Shown: positions 7,797-15,699 of the stretch, in pieces
Position numbering within the stretch: the first letter of the stretch is position 1
Layout: every line of letters starts with the position of its first letter
DNA from: Deltaproteobacteria bacterium
GTDB taxonomy: Bacteria > Desulfobacterota > Desulfuromonadia > Geobacterales > Geobacteraceae
Direction: 5' to 3'
Assembly (NCBI GenBank): GCA_021847245.1
Contig: JAJZUC010000002.1
Location: forward strand, 1 to 64,000
DNA: 64,000 nt
Program-made: the position numbers and the translations under genes
The notes under the pieces: generated by a model
Told to the model about the DNA's origin: nothing
The model's database searches: none
Seen by the model: the letters and a program-made list of their open reading frames with translations, nothing else

Positions 7797-8816
7797 ATGA
7801 ACGAGAAACCGAAGACGAGCACCGTCCTGCTTGCCGCCGCCGTCTGTCTCCTCCCGCTACTGGCCGCCTGTGCCGTGATCAAGCAGGATCGCCCCCTCCT
7901 TTCGGTTCGTGAATACGAGCGGATGATCGTCGGTCGCCTTGACGCCGAATATGTGGGGACCGACAACTGTGTCTCCAAGTGTCACCAGCACGAAAAGATC
8001 GCCGACGACTTCAAGCACAGCGTCCACGGGGAGCAGATCAAGCCGGAAACGGGGCTGCCGCTGGTGAACTGCGAGTCGTGCCACGGACCGGGCAGCCTCG
8101 CCATCGAAAATATCTCCGATGATGTCGCGCAGAACGACGAGAAGAAGGTCAAGTGCGACACGAGCAAGTTTCTCGACATCAAGAATCTCCCCACCCCCGC
8201 CCAGTCCCTTATCTGTCTGAAATGCCATTCGGCCGCCTCGACGCCGAGCCTCGCCCTCTGGAACGCCAGCATCCATGCGCTGAACGATGTGGGGTGCTTC
8301 GATTGCCACAAGCTCCACAAGGGTCCCCAGCAGAAGGTGAGCCGCGAGCAGATGGCGGAGATGTGCTATGGCTGCCACCCCGAGATCAGGGCGGAAAACA
8401 GCCTGTTTTCCCATCATCCGCTGCGGGAGAAGAAGATGGCGTGCGTCGACTGCCATGAACCCCACGGCTCCACCCAGTCCCACCTCCTCAAGGGGAACAC
8501 GGTCAAGGAGCTGTGCACCCGCTGCCACATGGACAAGCAGGGGCCCTTCGCCTTCGAGCATGGCGACGTCACCGAGAACTGCGCCAACTGTCACACCCCC
8601 CACGGCTCCATCAACAACAATCTCCTGAATGCGGCGATGCCGTTTCTCTGTCTCCAGTGCCATGCGGGGCACGTGGTCGGTTCGGATCTTGCCGTCAACG
8701 GTACGTCCGTCAACGCTACGCCGCTGTTCAACAACCGTTGCACCGATTGCCACTCGCAGATCCACGGCAGTGACGTCCCGACTGGCACCGAGAAGAAGGG
8801 GGTCTTCCTCAAATGA
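7797..8816 (+). CDS. DmsE/MtrA-like decahaem c-type cytochrome lipoprotein
   Basis: 339 residues. The N-terminus is a lipoprotein signal with an LAAC lipobox (Cys25). Nine CXXCH haem motifs are visible (CESCH, CLKCH, CFDCH, CYGCH, CVDCH, CTRCH, CANCH, CLQCH, CTDCH). A tenth site, CVSKCH near residue 60, has three residues between the cysteines (CX3CH). The repeated 'H....LL..A...C..CH' layout is that of periplasmic decahaem cytochromes that sit inside an outer-membrane barrel. The next gene encodes such a barrel, so the pair probably forms a trans-outer-membrane electron conduit. Whether the CX3CH site carries haem cannot be told from sequence. Confidence 0.92.
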   Translation: MNEKPKTSTVLLAAAVCLLPLLAACAVIKQDRPLLSVREYERMIVGRLDAEYVGTDNCVSKCHQHEKIADDFKHSVHGEQIKPETGLPLVNCESCHGPGSLAIENISDDVAQNDEKKVKCDTSKFLDIKNLPTPAQSLICLKCHSAASTPSLALWNASIHALNDVGCFDCHKLHKGPQQKVSREQMAEMCYGCHPEIRAENSLFSHHPLREKKMACVDCHEPHGSTQSHLLKGNTVKELCTRCHMDKQGPFAFEHGDVTENCANCHTPHGSINNNLLNAAMPFLCLQCHAGHVVGSDLAVNGTSVNATPLFNNRCTDCHSQIHGSDVPTGTEKKGVFLK

Positions 8817-8850
8817 CCGGTATCGGCTCTCCGGGGGAAGGGGTTGAACT

Positions 8851-10884
8851 GTGATGAGGCTTTTATCGCGTCAGAGGATGTTGTTCCTCCTTGCCATTTT
8901 GTTCCTGCTCGGAGTCGCACCGGCCCGGGGGGAGGAACCGGCAGTTCCCGCCGGAAATGACGAAGCTGCCGCGGTGGAGGATGCGGGGAGCGAGGCGGAA
9001 GCCGTGGAACCGGTGACGCTATCTCCCTCCGATACGGAAGTTGAAACCCATCGGTCCCTGGATGCCTCTGCCGGATACCGTTTCGTCGAAACCGACGGCT
9101 ATGGCGGCAGGGCCGCCGAGTACGAGTATCTTCGCCCGAGCGTTACCGGCGCCGCCCATGCTGCACATCTGGGGAAGGACCTCAAGCTGGATATCGACGG
9201 CGCCTACCTCAACAGCAACGACTACCACGCCACACTCGACTTCGATTATGCCGGGTATTACCGGTTCGACTTCCGGACCGAGTCGCTCTTCCACAACCTG
9301 GACCACGAAACGTCTCCGCTGCCCGCGTCCCTTTTTACCGATGCGGCCCCCCTGGAGCGATACGGCATCACCGCCCGGCAGGATGCCCTTCATTTCCGTT
9401 ACAAGCTGCGCGATTATCCGATCCATCTCAACCTGAGCTACTGGCTCATTGATCGGGAGGGGAGCGCCCAACTCCGCTTTGCCGATTTCTCTTTTGAGAA
9501 CCTGGGGGCTTCGTCGCTCCAGTCCCAATCGCGGCGGATCGACCGCACCACCCAGGAAGGAACCGCGGGGTTCGACGCCCATCTGGGGCCGATCAACCTC
9601 CTCTACCAGTTCCAGATCAGGCAGCACGACGAGAGGGGGGGGACCCCTGCCGACTCCTTCATTGCCCAGCCGGGTCCTGTGGAGCATAACGAAAACCCCG
9701 ACAGCCGCTTCTATTCCCATACCGTCAAGCTCTATTCTTCCCTGGCCGGAGGAATCACGGGGGCCGCCTCTTACTCCTACGCGCGGAGCGAAAACCGCTC
9801 GTCCCTCTCCACGGTGATTGGCGCCGACCAGGCGCGGGATACGCTGCAGAACGCGGCGGGGGATTTCACCTATGCCCCCTGCGCCTGGTTTGCGACTGCC
9901 GTCAGATACCGGCACCAGGAGGTCGATCGTGAGCGTCCGTCAACCCTCGTCGTTTCTTCACTCCCGGGCGGCGTGGCGGGCGGCCGCCCCCTTTTCGACA
10001 CCGTGCGCGACATCATCTCGGCCAATGTCACGATCCGGCCCAACACCATGCTTTCGGTAAACGGCGAGTACCGGGGGAGTTTCCTCCGTCGGGACGGGGT
10101 GGCGGCGGGGGAATGGAACCTCCCCGAGAATTCCGTCACCCACAACGGCACCCTGACCCTCCTTCTGCGCCCCTTTAAGGGGTTGCGGCTGAGGGGGCTC
10201 TACGGATACTCCACGACGGACAACCCCTCCTACGGGACGTCGCCGGAACAGAAACACGAAGGACAAGTCCTCGCCTCGTACACCCGCAACGGACGCTGGG
10301 GGGCCACCGCCGACTACCGGGTTGCGCGGGAATGGAACAACCACATCACGCGTACGACCAACCCGTTGGATGGGAGCCCCTCCATCACCTACGTCCTCCC
10401 CGCAGACCGGGTCCTGGCCCATGCCGCGGCCGGTCTCTGGATCAGCCCGACGGAACGTCTGGTCCTAAGCGGTACTGTCGGGTTCCTGCGCAACCGCTCT
10501 GATCAGGCGGTGCTCTTCGCGTCCGTGCTCAACGGGTATCAGGCTGCCTCCGATTACATCTCCCAGGGAGAGCTCTACTCCCTTAATGCCACCTACCATG
10601 CGGCCGACTCCGTCGATCTCTCCCTGGCGCTGCAGGAGCTCCATTCCCGCGCCGAATTCAAGCCCGGGACCGCGACCGACGGGGGATTTTCGACGGCCGG
10701 GGTCCGGGAGCTGAGCCGGGTCAAGACCATCGAGCGCTCCCTCTCCGCCCGCGCCGACTACCGAGTATCCAGGCACTTCGCATGTGTCCTCGACTACTCT
10801 TTCCGTGATTACGACAACAGGGACGGCACCTTGGGGGAAGGCAGCGTTCACGTCGTCTCCGCCTCGGTCAAGACGATATGGTAA
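8851..10884 (+). CDS. MtrB/PioB-family decahaem-associated outer-membrane beta-barrel
   Basis: 677 residues with a signal peptide (LFLLAILFLLGVAPARG) and a low-complexity acidic linker, followed by many alternating strands such as LKLDIDGAYLN, YRFDFRTESLF, IHLNLSYWLI and VSASVKTIW. The protein ends in Trp, the usual outer-membrane assembly signal. It resembles the MtrB/PioB barrels that house a decahaem cytochrome. GTG 8851 and ATG 8854 are both possible starts behind GGGGGAAGGGG. It lies 34 bases after the cytochrome gene, in the same operon. No outer-surface cytochrome (MtrC/OmcA type) follows, so the external partner, if any, is elsewhere. Confidence 0.9.
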   Translation: MMRLLSRQRMLFLLAILFLLGVAPARGEEPAVPAGNDEAAAVEDAGSEAEAVEPVTLSPSDTEVETHRSLDASAGYRFVETDGYGGRAAEYEYLRPSVTGAAHAAHLGKDLKLDIDGAYLNSNDYHATLDFDYAGYYRFDFRTESLFHNLDHETSPLPASLFTDAAPLERYGITARQDALHFRYKLRDYPIHLNLSYWLIDREGSAQLRFADFSFENLGASSLQSQSRRIDRTTQEGTAGFDAHLGPINLLYQFQIRQHDERGGTPADSFIAQPGPVEHNENPDSRFYSHTVKLYSSLAGGITGAASYSYARSENRSSLSTVIGADQARDTLQNAAGDFTYAPCAWFATAVRYRHQEVDRERPSTLVVSSLPGGVAGGRPLFDTVRDIISANVTIRPNTMLSVNGEYRGSFLRRDGVAAGEWNLPENSVTHNGTLTLLLRPFKGLRLRGLYGYSTTDNPSYGTSPEQKHEGQVLASYTRNGRWGATADYRVAREWNNHITRTTNPLDGSPSITYVLPADRVLAHAAAGLWISPTERLVLSGTVGFLRNRSDQAVLFASVLNGYQAASDYISQGELYSLNATYHAADSVDLSLALQELHSRAEFKPGTATDGGFSTAGVRELSRVKTIERSLSARADYRVSRHFACVLDYSFRDYDNRDGTLGEGSVHVVSASVKTIW

Positions 10885-10895
10885 ACAGGGCGACC

Positions 10896-11846
10896 ATGAG
10901 GGTGACGCGTTTCATTGCAATCCTGATCCTGGGTATGGTGACGCTCTGCGGCGGGAATGTTTCGGCGGCGGGGAAGGTGGTGGCCACGGTGCTGACCAGC
11001 GACATGCCGCGCTATAAAGAGGCTCACCGCGCCTTCATGAAGGCGCTTTCCGCCCACGGCAACGATCTGGAAATCATTACCCAGACCCCGAACCCCGATC
11101 CGATCTCGTGGGCAAATACCCTCAGGAAATTCAATGCCGTCAGGCCCGATGTGATTGTCACCTTCGGCGCCCCTGCGACCCTGGCCGCCGTTCAGGAAAC
11201 GGACAACATTTCAATCGTCTTCGCCGACGTCTACGGCCCGGTGGAGACCGGCCTGACGCGAAGCATGACCAGGTCGGGGAACAATCTCTGCGGGGCGAGC
11301 TCCAAGGTGCCCGTGGCGACGCTCGTCAGGAGCATGATGGATATTCGGCCGATAAGGACGCTCGGCATCCTTTACAACAATCGGGAGGCGGGAGCGATCG
11401 TACAGCTCAAGGAGCTCAAGCGCCTGGCGGCGCAGCATGGCTTCCAGGTGGCGGAGGCCAACGTGCCCAGTGCTGCCGGACTCGACGCGGCCCTCAATCA
11501 TCTCATTGCCCGGTCGGACTGCCTCTTCGTCACGGAGAGTTCGGTGGTGGGGAGACACATCGACAGGGTAATGCGCAGGGCACGGGAAGCACGGCTCCCC
11601 GTTATCTCCACCGTCCCCGATGCCTCGGAGAAAGGGGCCCTTGTCTCGCTGGAGGTAAGCCCCGTCGAACAGGGGCAGCTCGCCGCGGAGTTTGTGGCCA
11701 GGGTCCTCGGGGGAAAGAAACCCGGCGAGATGCCGATTGCCACTCCGCACAGGGTGGAACTGATTGTGAATCTGAACGCGGCGAAGTCGCTCGGCCTCCA
11801 GGTTCCGTTCCGTACCCTGAACGTCGCTACCAAGGTGCTCAAGTAA
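10896..11846 (+). CDS. TrpX-like ABC substrate-binding protein (ABC_sub_bind family)
   Basis: 316 residues with a signal peptide (FIAILILGMVTLCGGNVSAA). The body has the two-lobe binding-protein pattern of the PF04392 family: KVVATVLTSDMPRYKEAHRAF, RPDVIVTFGAPATLAA, RTLGILYNNREAGAIVQLKELKRLA and CLFVTESSVVGRHIDRVM. These proteins bind small organic ligands; no permease or ATPase gene follows, so it may act as a sensor partner. An earlier ATG at 10878 overlaps the barrel stop; 10896 fits the signal peptide better. It is followed closely by a receiver-domain gene. Confidence 0.8.
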   Translation: MRVTRFIAILILGMVTLCGGNVSAAGKVVATVLTSDMPRYKEAHRAFMKALSAHGNDLEIITQTPNPDPISWANTLRKFNAVRPDVIVTFGAPATLAAVQETDNISIVFADVYGPVETGLTRSMTRSGNNLCGASSKVPVATLVRSMMDIRPIRTLGILYNNREAGAIVQLKELKRLAAQHGFQVAEANVPSAAGLDAALNHLIARSDCLFVTESSVVGRHIDRVMRRAREARLPVISTVPDASEKGALVSLEVSPVEQGQLAAEFVARVLGGKKPGEMPIATPHRVELIVNLNAAKSLGLQVPFRTLNVATKVLK

Positions 11847-11888
11847 TGCGGGGACGGATTTCAGGGACGATTGCAGCAAGAGGTAATA

Positions 11889-12281
11889 ATGGGCAAGATT
11901 CTGATCGTTGACGACGACAAGGCGTTTTCGCGGCTGCTGAAAAGCTATATCAAGCGATACTATCCCATCCTGAGCGTCCAGGTCTGCTCTGATCCTGTAC
12001 GGGCACTCTCATTCATCAGGAAGGGGGACCTGGACCTGCTGCTGGTGGACTACGAAATGCCGGTGCTCGATGGCGAAAAGGTGGCGAACTACGCCCGGCA
12101 GGTCGGCATCGACAAGAGCCGGATCATCATCCTTTCGAGCCGCGAGGCCGACTTTCTTCACGAGCAGTTTCCCTTGGGGACCTGTCTGGCGGTCATGAAC
12201 AAGTACGAAACCGCCCAGAAGGCGGTGCTTGACATGATCTTCAGCTCTCTGCAGCGCAAGGCGGCGGCGAACGCCGGGTGA
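11889..12281 (+). CDS. Single-domain response regulator
   Basis: 130 residues, a CheY-like receiver alone: ILIVDDD acidic pocket, LLLVDYEMPVLDGE with the phospho-acceptor Asp, IIILSSRE and a Lys in VMNKYE. The ATG at 11889 has AGAGGT just upstream and is preferred to an in-frame TTG at 11871. No output domain is present. Its place after the conduit genes and the binding protein suggests it belongs to a signalling circuit for them, but no kinase is nearby. Confidence 0.88.
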   Translation: MGKILIVDDDKAFSRLLKSYIKRYYPILSVQVCSDPVRALSFIRKGDLDLLLVDYEMPVLDGEKVANYARQVGIDKSRIIILSSREADFLHEQFPLGTCLAVMNKYETAQKAVLDMIFSSLQRKAAANAG

Positions 12282-12296
12282 TCGGGAAAGGGTGGC

Positions 12297-12689
12297 ATGG
12301 CCATGAAAGAGATGACGGTGGTGTTCTATCGGCAGAACCATAAACGGGACAACTGGCGCGTCGATACCGACGGAGAGGCGGCAAACCGGTTTTTCGCCGA
12401 ATTCGCGGAAGATCTGTCGCGGTTCGGGATTGCCCTGAAGCGCGCCACCAATGACGCCTTCGCGATCGATATCAACAGCTACGCCGACCTTCTCAACTCG
12501 GTGAGGATTTCGTCCCCTTCGGACGGTTTTCACAGCGTCTGCGTGGGGCATGTCATCGGCAAGAGCGAGAATCTCAGCCTTTTCGAGGATATCAGGCGGG
12601 CAGTGACCCGCATTGCCTTTGCCCCCGAAACGGTTCCTCCGGAGGACCATAACCGTAAGGTATGCCACAACTGCGGCTGTGGATGCTGA
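12297..12689 (+). CDS. Unknown protein with Cys-rich C-terminus (CHNCGCGC)
   Basis: 130 residues, soluble, no signal peptide. The body (FYRQNHKRDNWRVDTDGEAANRFFAEF and following) is not recognised. The last eight residues are CHNCGCGC, giving four cysteines in a CX2CXCXC pattern ending exactly at the C-terminus, which looks like a metal or Fe-S site or a redox tail. Sixteen bases separate it from the receiver gene, so it is likely co-transcribed with it. It converges on the phosphodiesterase gene. Confidence 0.7.
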   Translation: MAMKEMTVVFYRQNHKRDNWRVDTDGEAANRFFAEFAEDLSRFGIALKRATNDAFAIDINSYADLLNSVRISSPSDGFHSVCVGHVIGKSENLSLFEDIRRAVTRIAFAPETVPPEDHNRKVCHNCGCGC

Positions 12690-12696
12690 AGAGGCT

Positions 12697-13179
12697 CTAA
12701 GGGTGGGGAGTCGGAGCGGGGATGATTTCAGCTGACGGAACGCCGTTTTCTAGGGTGAGAACGGCGTAGCTCGGCTCTTCGCACCCTTTCTTGAGACAAC
12801 CGGGGTTTACGAAGAGGATGCCGTCGATTTCCTCTATCGAGGCGAGGTGGGTGTGGCCGTAAAGGACGATATCGGCCTTTACCTCATGGGCCCGTTTTTT
12901 GAGCCGTTCCTTCCCGGCCTTGACGTTGTACAGGTCCCCGTGGGTGATGAGGATGCTGCGTCCCTCCAGATCGAGCGTCACCTCGCGGGGGTAGCGTGCG
13001 GTACAATCGCAGTTTCCGCCGATCTTCACGACGGTTCTGCCGGTCACATCCTCAAGGAAGCAGGCATCGTCCGTTTCATCGCCCAGATGCACGATATGAT
13101 CGGCGTCGCCATTGGCCTCAACAATGCTGAGGGCCAGGGTCTGGTTGCCGTGGGTGTCCGAGAGGATTACGACTTTCAT
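12697..13179 (-). CDS. YfcE/MJ0936-type metallophosphoesterase
   Basis: 160 residues from the second Met (MKVVILSDTHGN). The calcineurin-like metal motifs are all present: SDTHGN, HLGDETDD, GGNCD, ITHGD and YGHTHLA. Small proteins of this family hydrolyse phosphodiesters in vitro; the physiological substrate is not predictable. It is a single gene on the minus strand, divergent from sppA. Confidence 0.88.
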   Translation of the reverse strand: MKVVILSDTHGNQTLALSIVEANGDADHIVHLGDETDDACFLEDVTGRTVVKIGGNCDCTARYPREVTLDLEGRSILITHGDLYNVKAGKERLKKRAHEVKADIVLYGHTHLASIEEIDGILFVNPGCLKKGCEEPSYAVLTLENGVPSAEIIPAPTPHP

Positions 13180-13312
13180 GAGAAGCATTCTGGGATAAAA
13201 CGGTGTCTATGGTCAACATCTTTATCGAGAAAAATCACTCATTTAAACCCTGTATAAATTCGATTTCGGCAGGGAGTGAGACCGGCAGCGGGAGTCCCTG
13301 CAGGGGGATGTC

Positions 13313-14209
13313 ATGAAAAGGAACTACCTCGTAACCGGCATCGTCATTGCTGTGGCGCTCTTGCTGCTGTTTGCCTTCTCGGTGCAGGTGGCGCGGCTGA
13401 TCCTGGGGGACTCCCTGGCTGCCATGACCAGCGAGGAGGGGGTCGGTTACCTGGAGGTGAAGGGACCCATCATCGACTCCGATGAGACGATCAAGCAGAT
13501 CCAGGAGCTGAAAAAGCGCTCCAACGTCAAGGCGGTGGTCTTCCGGATCGATTCCCCCGGCGGCGTCGTCGGACCGTCCCAGGAGATTTACGCGGAGGTG
13601 AAGAAGCTTGCCGCCGCGAAGAAAGTGGTGGTTTCCATGGGGAGCATTGCCGCCTCCGGCGGCTACTACATCGCGGTCCCCGCGACGACGATCTATGCCA
13701 ATGCGGGATCCATCACCGGCAGCATCGGCGTGCTGATGAAAATGTCGAACATCGAGGGGCTCCTCGGAAAGGTGGGGCTGAAGGCGTTCACCATCACCAG
13801 TGGCCGGTTCAAGGATGTCGGCTCGCCGCTGCGCAAGATGACCCCGGCAGACCGGGCGATCCTGCAGGGGATTATCGACAATCTGCACGGGCAGTTCGTG
13901 AAGGCGGTGGCCGATGGACGCAAGCTGCCGGTCGGCACGGTACGGAAGCTGGCCGACGGGCGGGTCTACACCGGCGAGCAGGCCCTGGCGCTGCACCTCG
14001 TCGACCGGATCGGGACGCTTCAGGATGCCGTCGCGGAAGCAGGACGACTTGCCGGGATCAAGGGGGAACCGAAACTGATCATGCCGCCGAAAAAGCGCAG
14101 GCTGCTGCGGGATCTGCTCGTGGAAGGGGTGAGCGGCGTCATGGGCGAGGCGTCGCGTCGCGATGGCGGCTTCAGCGTCAACTATGAGCTGGACAGCAGC
14201 GCCAACTGA
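13313..14209 (+). CDS. sppA: Signal peptide peptidase SppA, short form
   Basis: 298 residues, membrane-anchored by one N-terminal helix (LVTGIVIAVALLLLFAFSV), with the protease domain outside. It cleaves leftover signal peptides. The short form carries the Ser in GSIAASGGYY and the general-base Lys in RFKDVGSPLRKMTPADR, the usual Ser-Lys dyad. RIDSPGG is the oxyanion strand. A strong GGGGG Shine-Dalgarno precedes the ATG. cobO follows 33 bases later on the same strand. Confidence 0.92.
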   Translation: MKRNYLVTGIVIAVALLLLFAFSVQVARLILGDSLAAMTSEEGVGYLEVKGPIIDSDETIKQIQELKKRSNVKAVVFRIDSPGGVVGPSQEIYAEVKKLAAAKKVVVSMGSIAASGGYYIAVPATTIYANAGSITGSIGVLMKMSNIEGLLGKVGLKAFTITSGRFKDVGSPLRKMTPADRAILQGIIDNLHGQFVKAVADGRKLPVGTVRKLADGRVYTGEQALALHLVDRIGTLQDAVAEAGRLAGIKGEPKLIMPPKKRRLLRDLLVEGVSGVMGEASRRDGGFSVNYELDSSAN

Positions 14210-14242
14210 GGCTGCCCGAGTCCGGCGCCCGCAGAGGAGCAG

Positions 14243-14797
14243 ATGGAACTTCAGCGCCTGGAGACGAAGGAGAAGACGGGGCTCGTGGTCGTCATCACCG
14301 GCAACGGGAAGGGAAAGACCACGGCGGCGCTCGGGCTCTGCCTTCGGGCGGCGGGACACGGCCTCAGGGTCTGTCTCATCCAGTTCATGAAGGGTGATCT
14401 GTACGCGGGGGAGATCGACGGGCTCAAGCTCCTGCCGAACGTGGAGCACCATCTGACCGGCAAGGGATTCTGCGGCATCCGCGGAAACCCTTATCCGTTC
14501 CGGGAACACCGGGCCAACGCCCAGGATGCGATCGGGCTGGCCGGGGATAAAATAACTTCCGGGGCGTTCGACATCGTCATTCTCGACGAAATCAACAACG
14601 CCCTCAAGCTCAAACTCGTAGACCTATCCCAGGTTCTCAACCTCATCGCCACAAAGCCGCCCCTCATCCACCTCGTCCTGACCGGGCGGGACGCCCACCC
14701 CGACGTGATCCGGCGGGCCCATACGGTCACGGAGATGCAGGAGATCAAGCATGCCTTCCGGGAGGGGATCGAGCCGCAGAAGGGGATCGACTACTGA
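14243..14797 (+). CDS. cobO: Cob(I)yrinic acid a,c-diamide adenosyltransferase
   Basis: 184 residues, the CobO/BtuR family, which transfers adenosyl from ATP to cob(I)alamin. The P-loop variant GNGKGKTTAALGLCLRAAGHG lies near the N-terminus, followed by VCLIQFMKG, a FDIVILDEINNAL segment and HLVLTGRDAHP. The length is normal. Other B12 genes are not adjacent. A bidirectional terminator follows the stop codon. Confidence 0.93.
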   Translation: MELQRLETKEKTGLVVVITGNGKGKTTAALGLCLRAAGHGLRVCLIQFMKGDLYAGEIDGLKLLPNVEHHLTGKGFCGIRGNPYPFREHRANAQDAIGLAGDKITSGAFDIVILDEINNALKLKLVDLSQVLNLIATKPPLIHLVLTGRDAHPDVIRRAHTVTEMQEIKHAFREGIEPQKGIDY

Positions 14798-14805
14798 TCT
14801 TCCTC

Positions 14806-14837
14806 AAAAAAAAGGAAGGCCAATGGGCCTTCCTTTT
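14806..14837. terminator. Bidirectional terminator between cobO and the glutamate synthase cluster
   Basis: AAGGAAGGCC (14812-14821) pairs with GGCCTTCCTT (14826-14835) around AATG. An A run on the left and T run on the right serve both convergent transcripts. Confidence 0.88.
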
Positions 14838-14866
14838 CAGTTGCTCTGCCTCTGTGGTGCTGCCGG

Positions 14867-15613
14867 TCAGCGCGGCATGGGGCAGTACATGTTGCCGTAG
14901 GGGCGCGTGCTCCTGGGGAGGATCTTCACGAACCGCTCCGCCATCACCCCGGCGAAGTCGATCCCGAAGTCCGAGCAGTAATCCTGCAGGTACCCCTCCA
15001 GTTCCTGGCGGTCCCCGTCGGTCAGTTCGAACACGCCGACTTCCCGTGAAAGTTTCTTCTCGTCGACCTCACCCCGGACGAAGATGGTCCCCCCGTGCAT
15101 GCCGGTGCCGAAGCGGAAGCCGTGCTTCGGCTTTTCCGGATCGTCGCTGAACATCCCGAGCAGGATCAGCACCCCGCCGGCCATGTACTCGCCGAAAAAG
15201 TCGCCTGCCTTGCCACCCGCGATGAGGACCGGCTTGTTGTCGTCATAAGACTTCATGTGGATACCCACCCGGTAGCCGACGTCCTTGCGGATATGCACCT
15301 TCCCGCCGCGCATGCCGTAACCGAGCACGTCCCCCGCGTGACCATGGACGATCACCTTGCCGGCGTTCATCGTGTTGCCGATGTTGTCCTGCCCGTTGTC
15401 CCTGACGATGATGGTGGCGCCATTCATGAATGCCGCCAGGTCGTTGCCCGGCACACCCTGGATGGTAAGGGTCACCTCGCGGTTGATGCCATCGCCGATG
15501 AAGTACTGGCCGTTCACGTTGACCAGCTCGATCTCCGTAGCGCCTGTCGCCACTGCTTCGCGGATTTTCTGGTTGAGGTCCCGGTAGTAGAGACCCTGCG
15601 CATCGATTTTCAT
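14867..15613 (-). CDS. Glutamate synthase GXGXG (alpha-subunit C-terminal) domain protein
   Basis: 248 residues. It is the free-standing form of the C-terminal beta-helix of glutamate synthase, with the repeated G-x-x-G-x-x-x-G motifs (GDGINREV, GNTMNAGKVIVHGHAGDVLGYGMRGG, GGKAGDFFGEYMAGG, GTGMHGGTIFVRGEV). In the fused enzyme this domain supports the ammonia tunnel. GAGGTG precedes ATG 15613. It is the last gene of a minus-strand cluster that splits glutamate synthase into separate polypeptides, as in archaea. Confidence 0.9.
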   Translation of the reverse strand: MKIDAQGLYYRDLNQKIREAVATGATEIELVNVNGQYFIGDGINREVTLTIQGVPGNDLAAFMNGATIIVRDNGQDNIGNTMNAGKVIVHGHAGDVLGYGMRGGKVHIRKDVGYRVGIHMKSYDDNKPVLIAGGKAGDFFGEYMAGGVLILLGMFSDDPEKPKHGFRFGTGMHGGTIFVRGEVDEKKLSREVGVFELTDGDRQELEGYLQDYCSDFGIDFAGVMAERFVKILPRSTRPYGNMYCPMPR

Positions 15614-15632
15614 GACTAACACCTCAAAATCT

Positions 15633-15691
15633 GTGAGGGGTGAGGAGCAAGGGCATAAACCGCTCCTCACGCCTCACTCCTGACCCCTCAC
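15633..15691. repeat. GTGAGGAG/CTCCTCAC intergenic inverted repeat
   Basis: GTGAGGGGTGAGGAGC (15633-15648) is matched by inverted copies GCTCCTCAC (15662-15670) and TGACCCCTCAC (15681-15691). A related purine/pyrimidine-asymmetric element occurs after carA (36451-36550). It fills the gap between two genes of the glutamate synthase operon and could form a hairpin in the mRNA. Confidence 0.7.
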
Positions 15692-15699
15692 CGGTTTAT

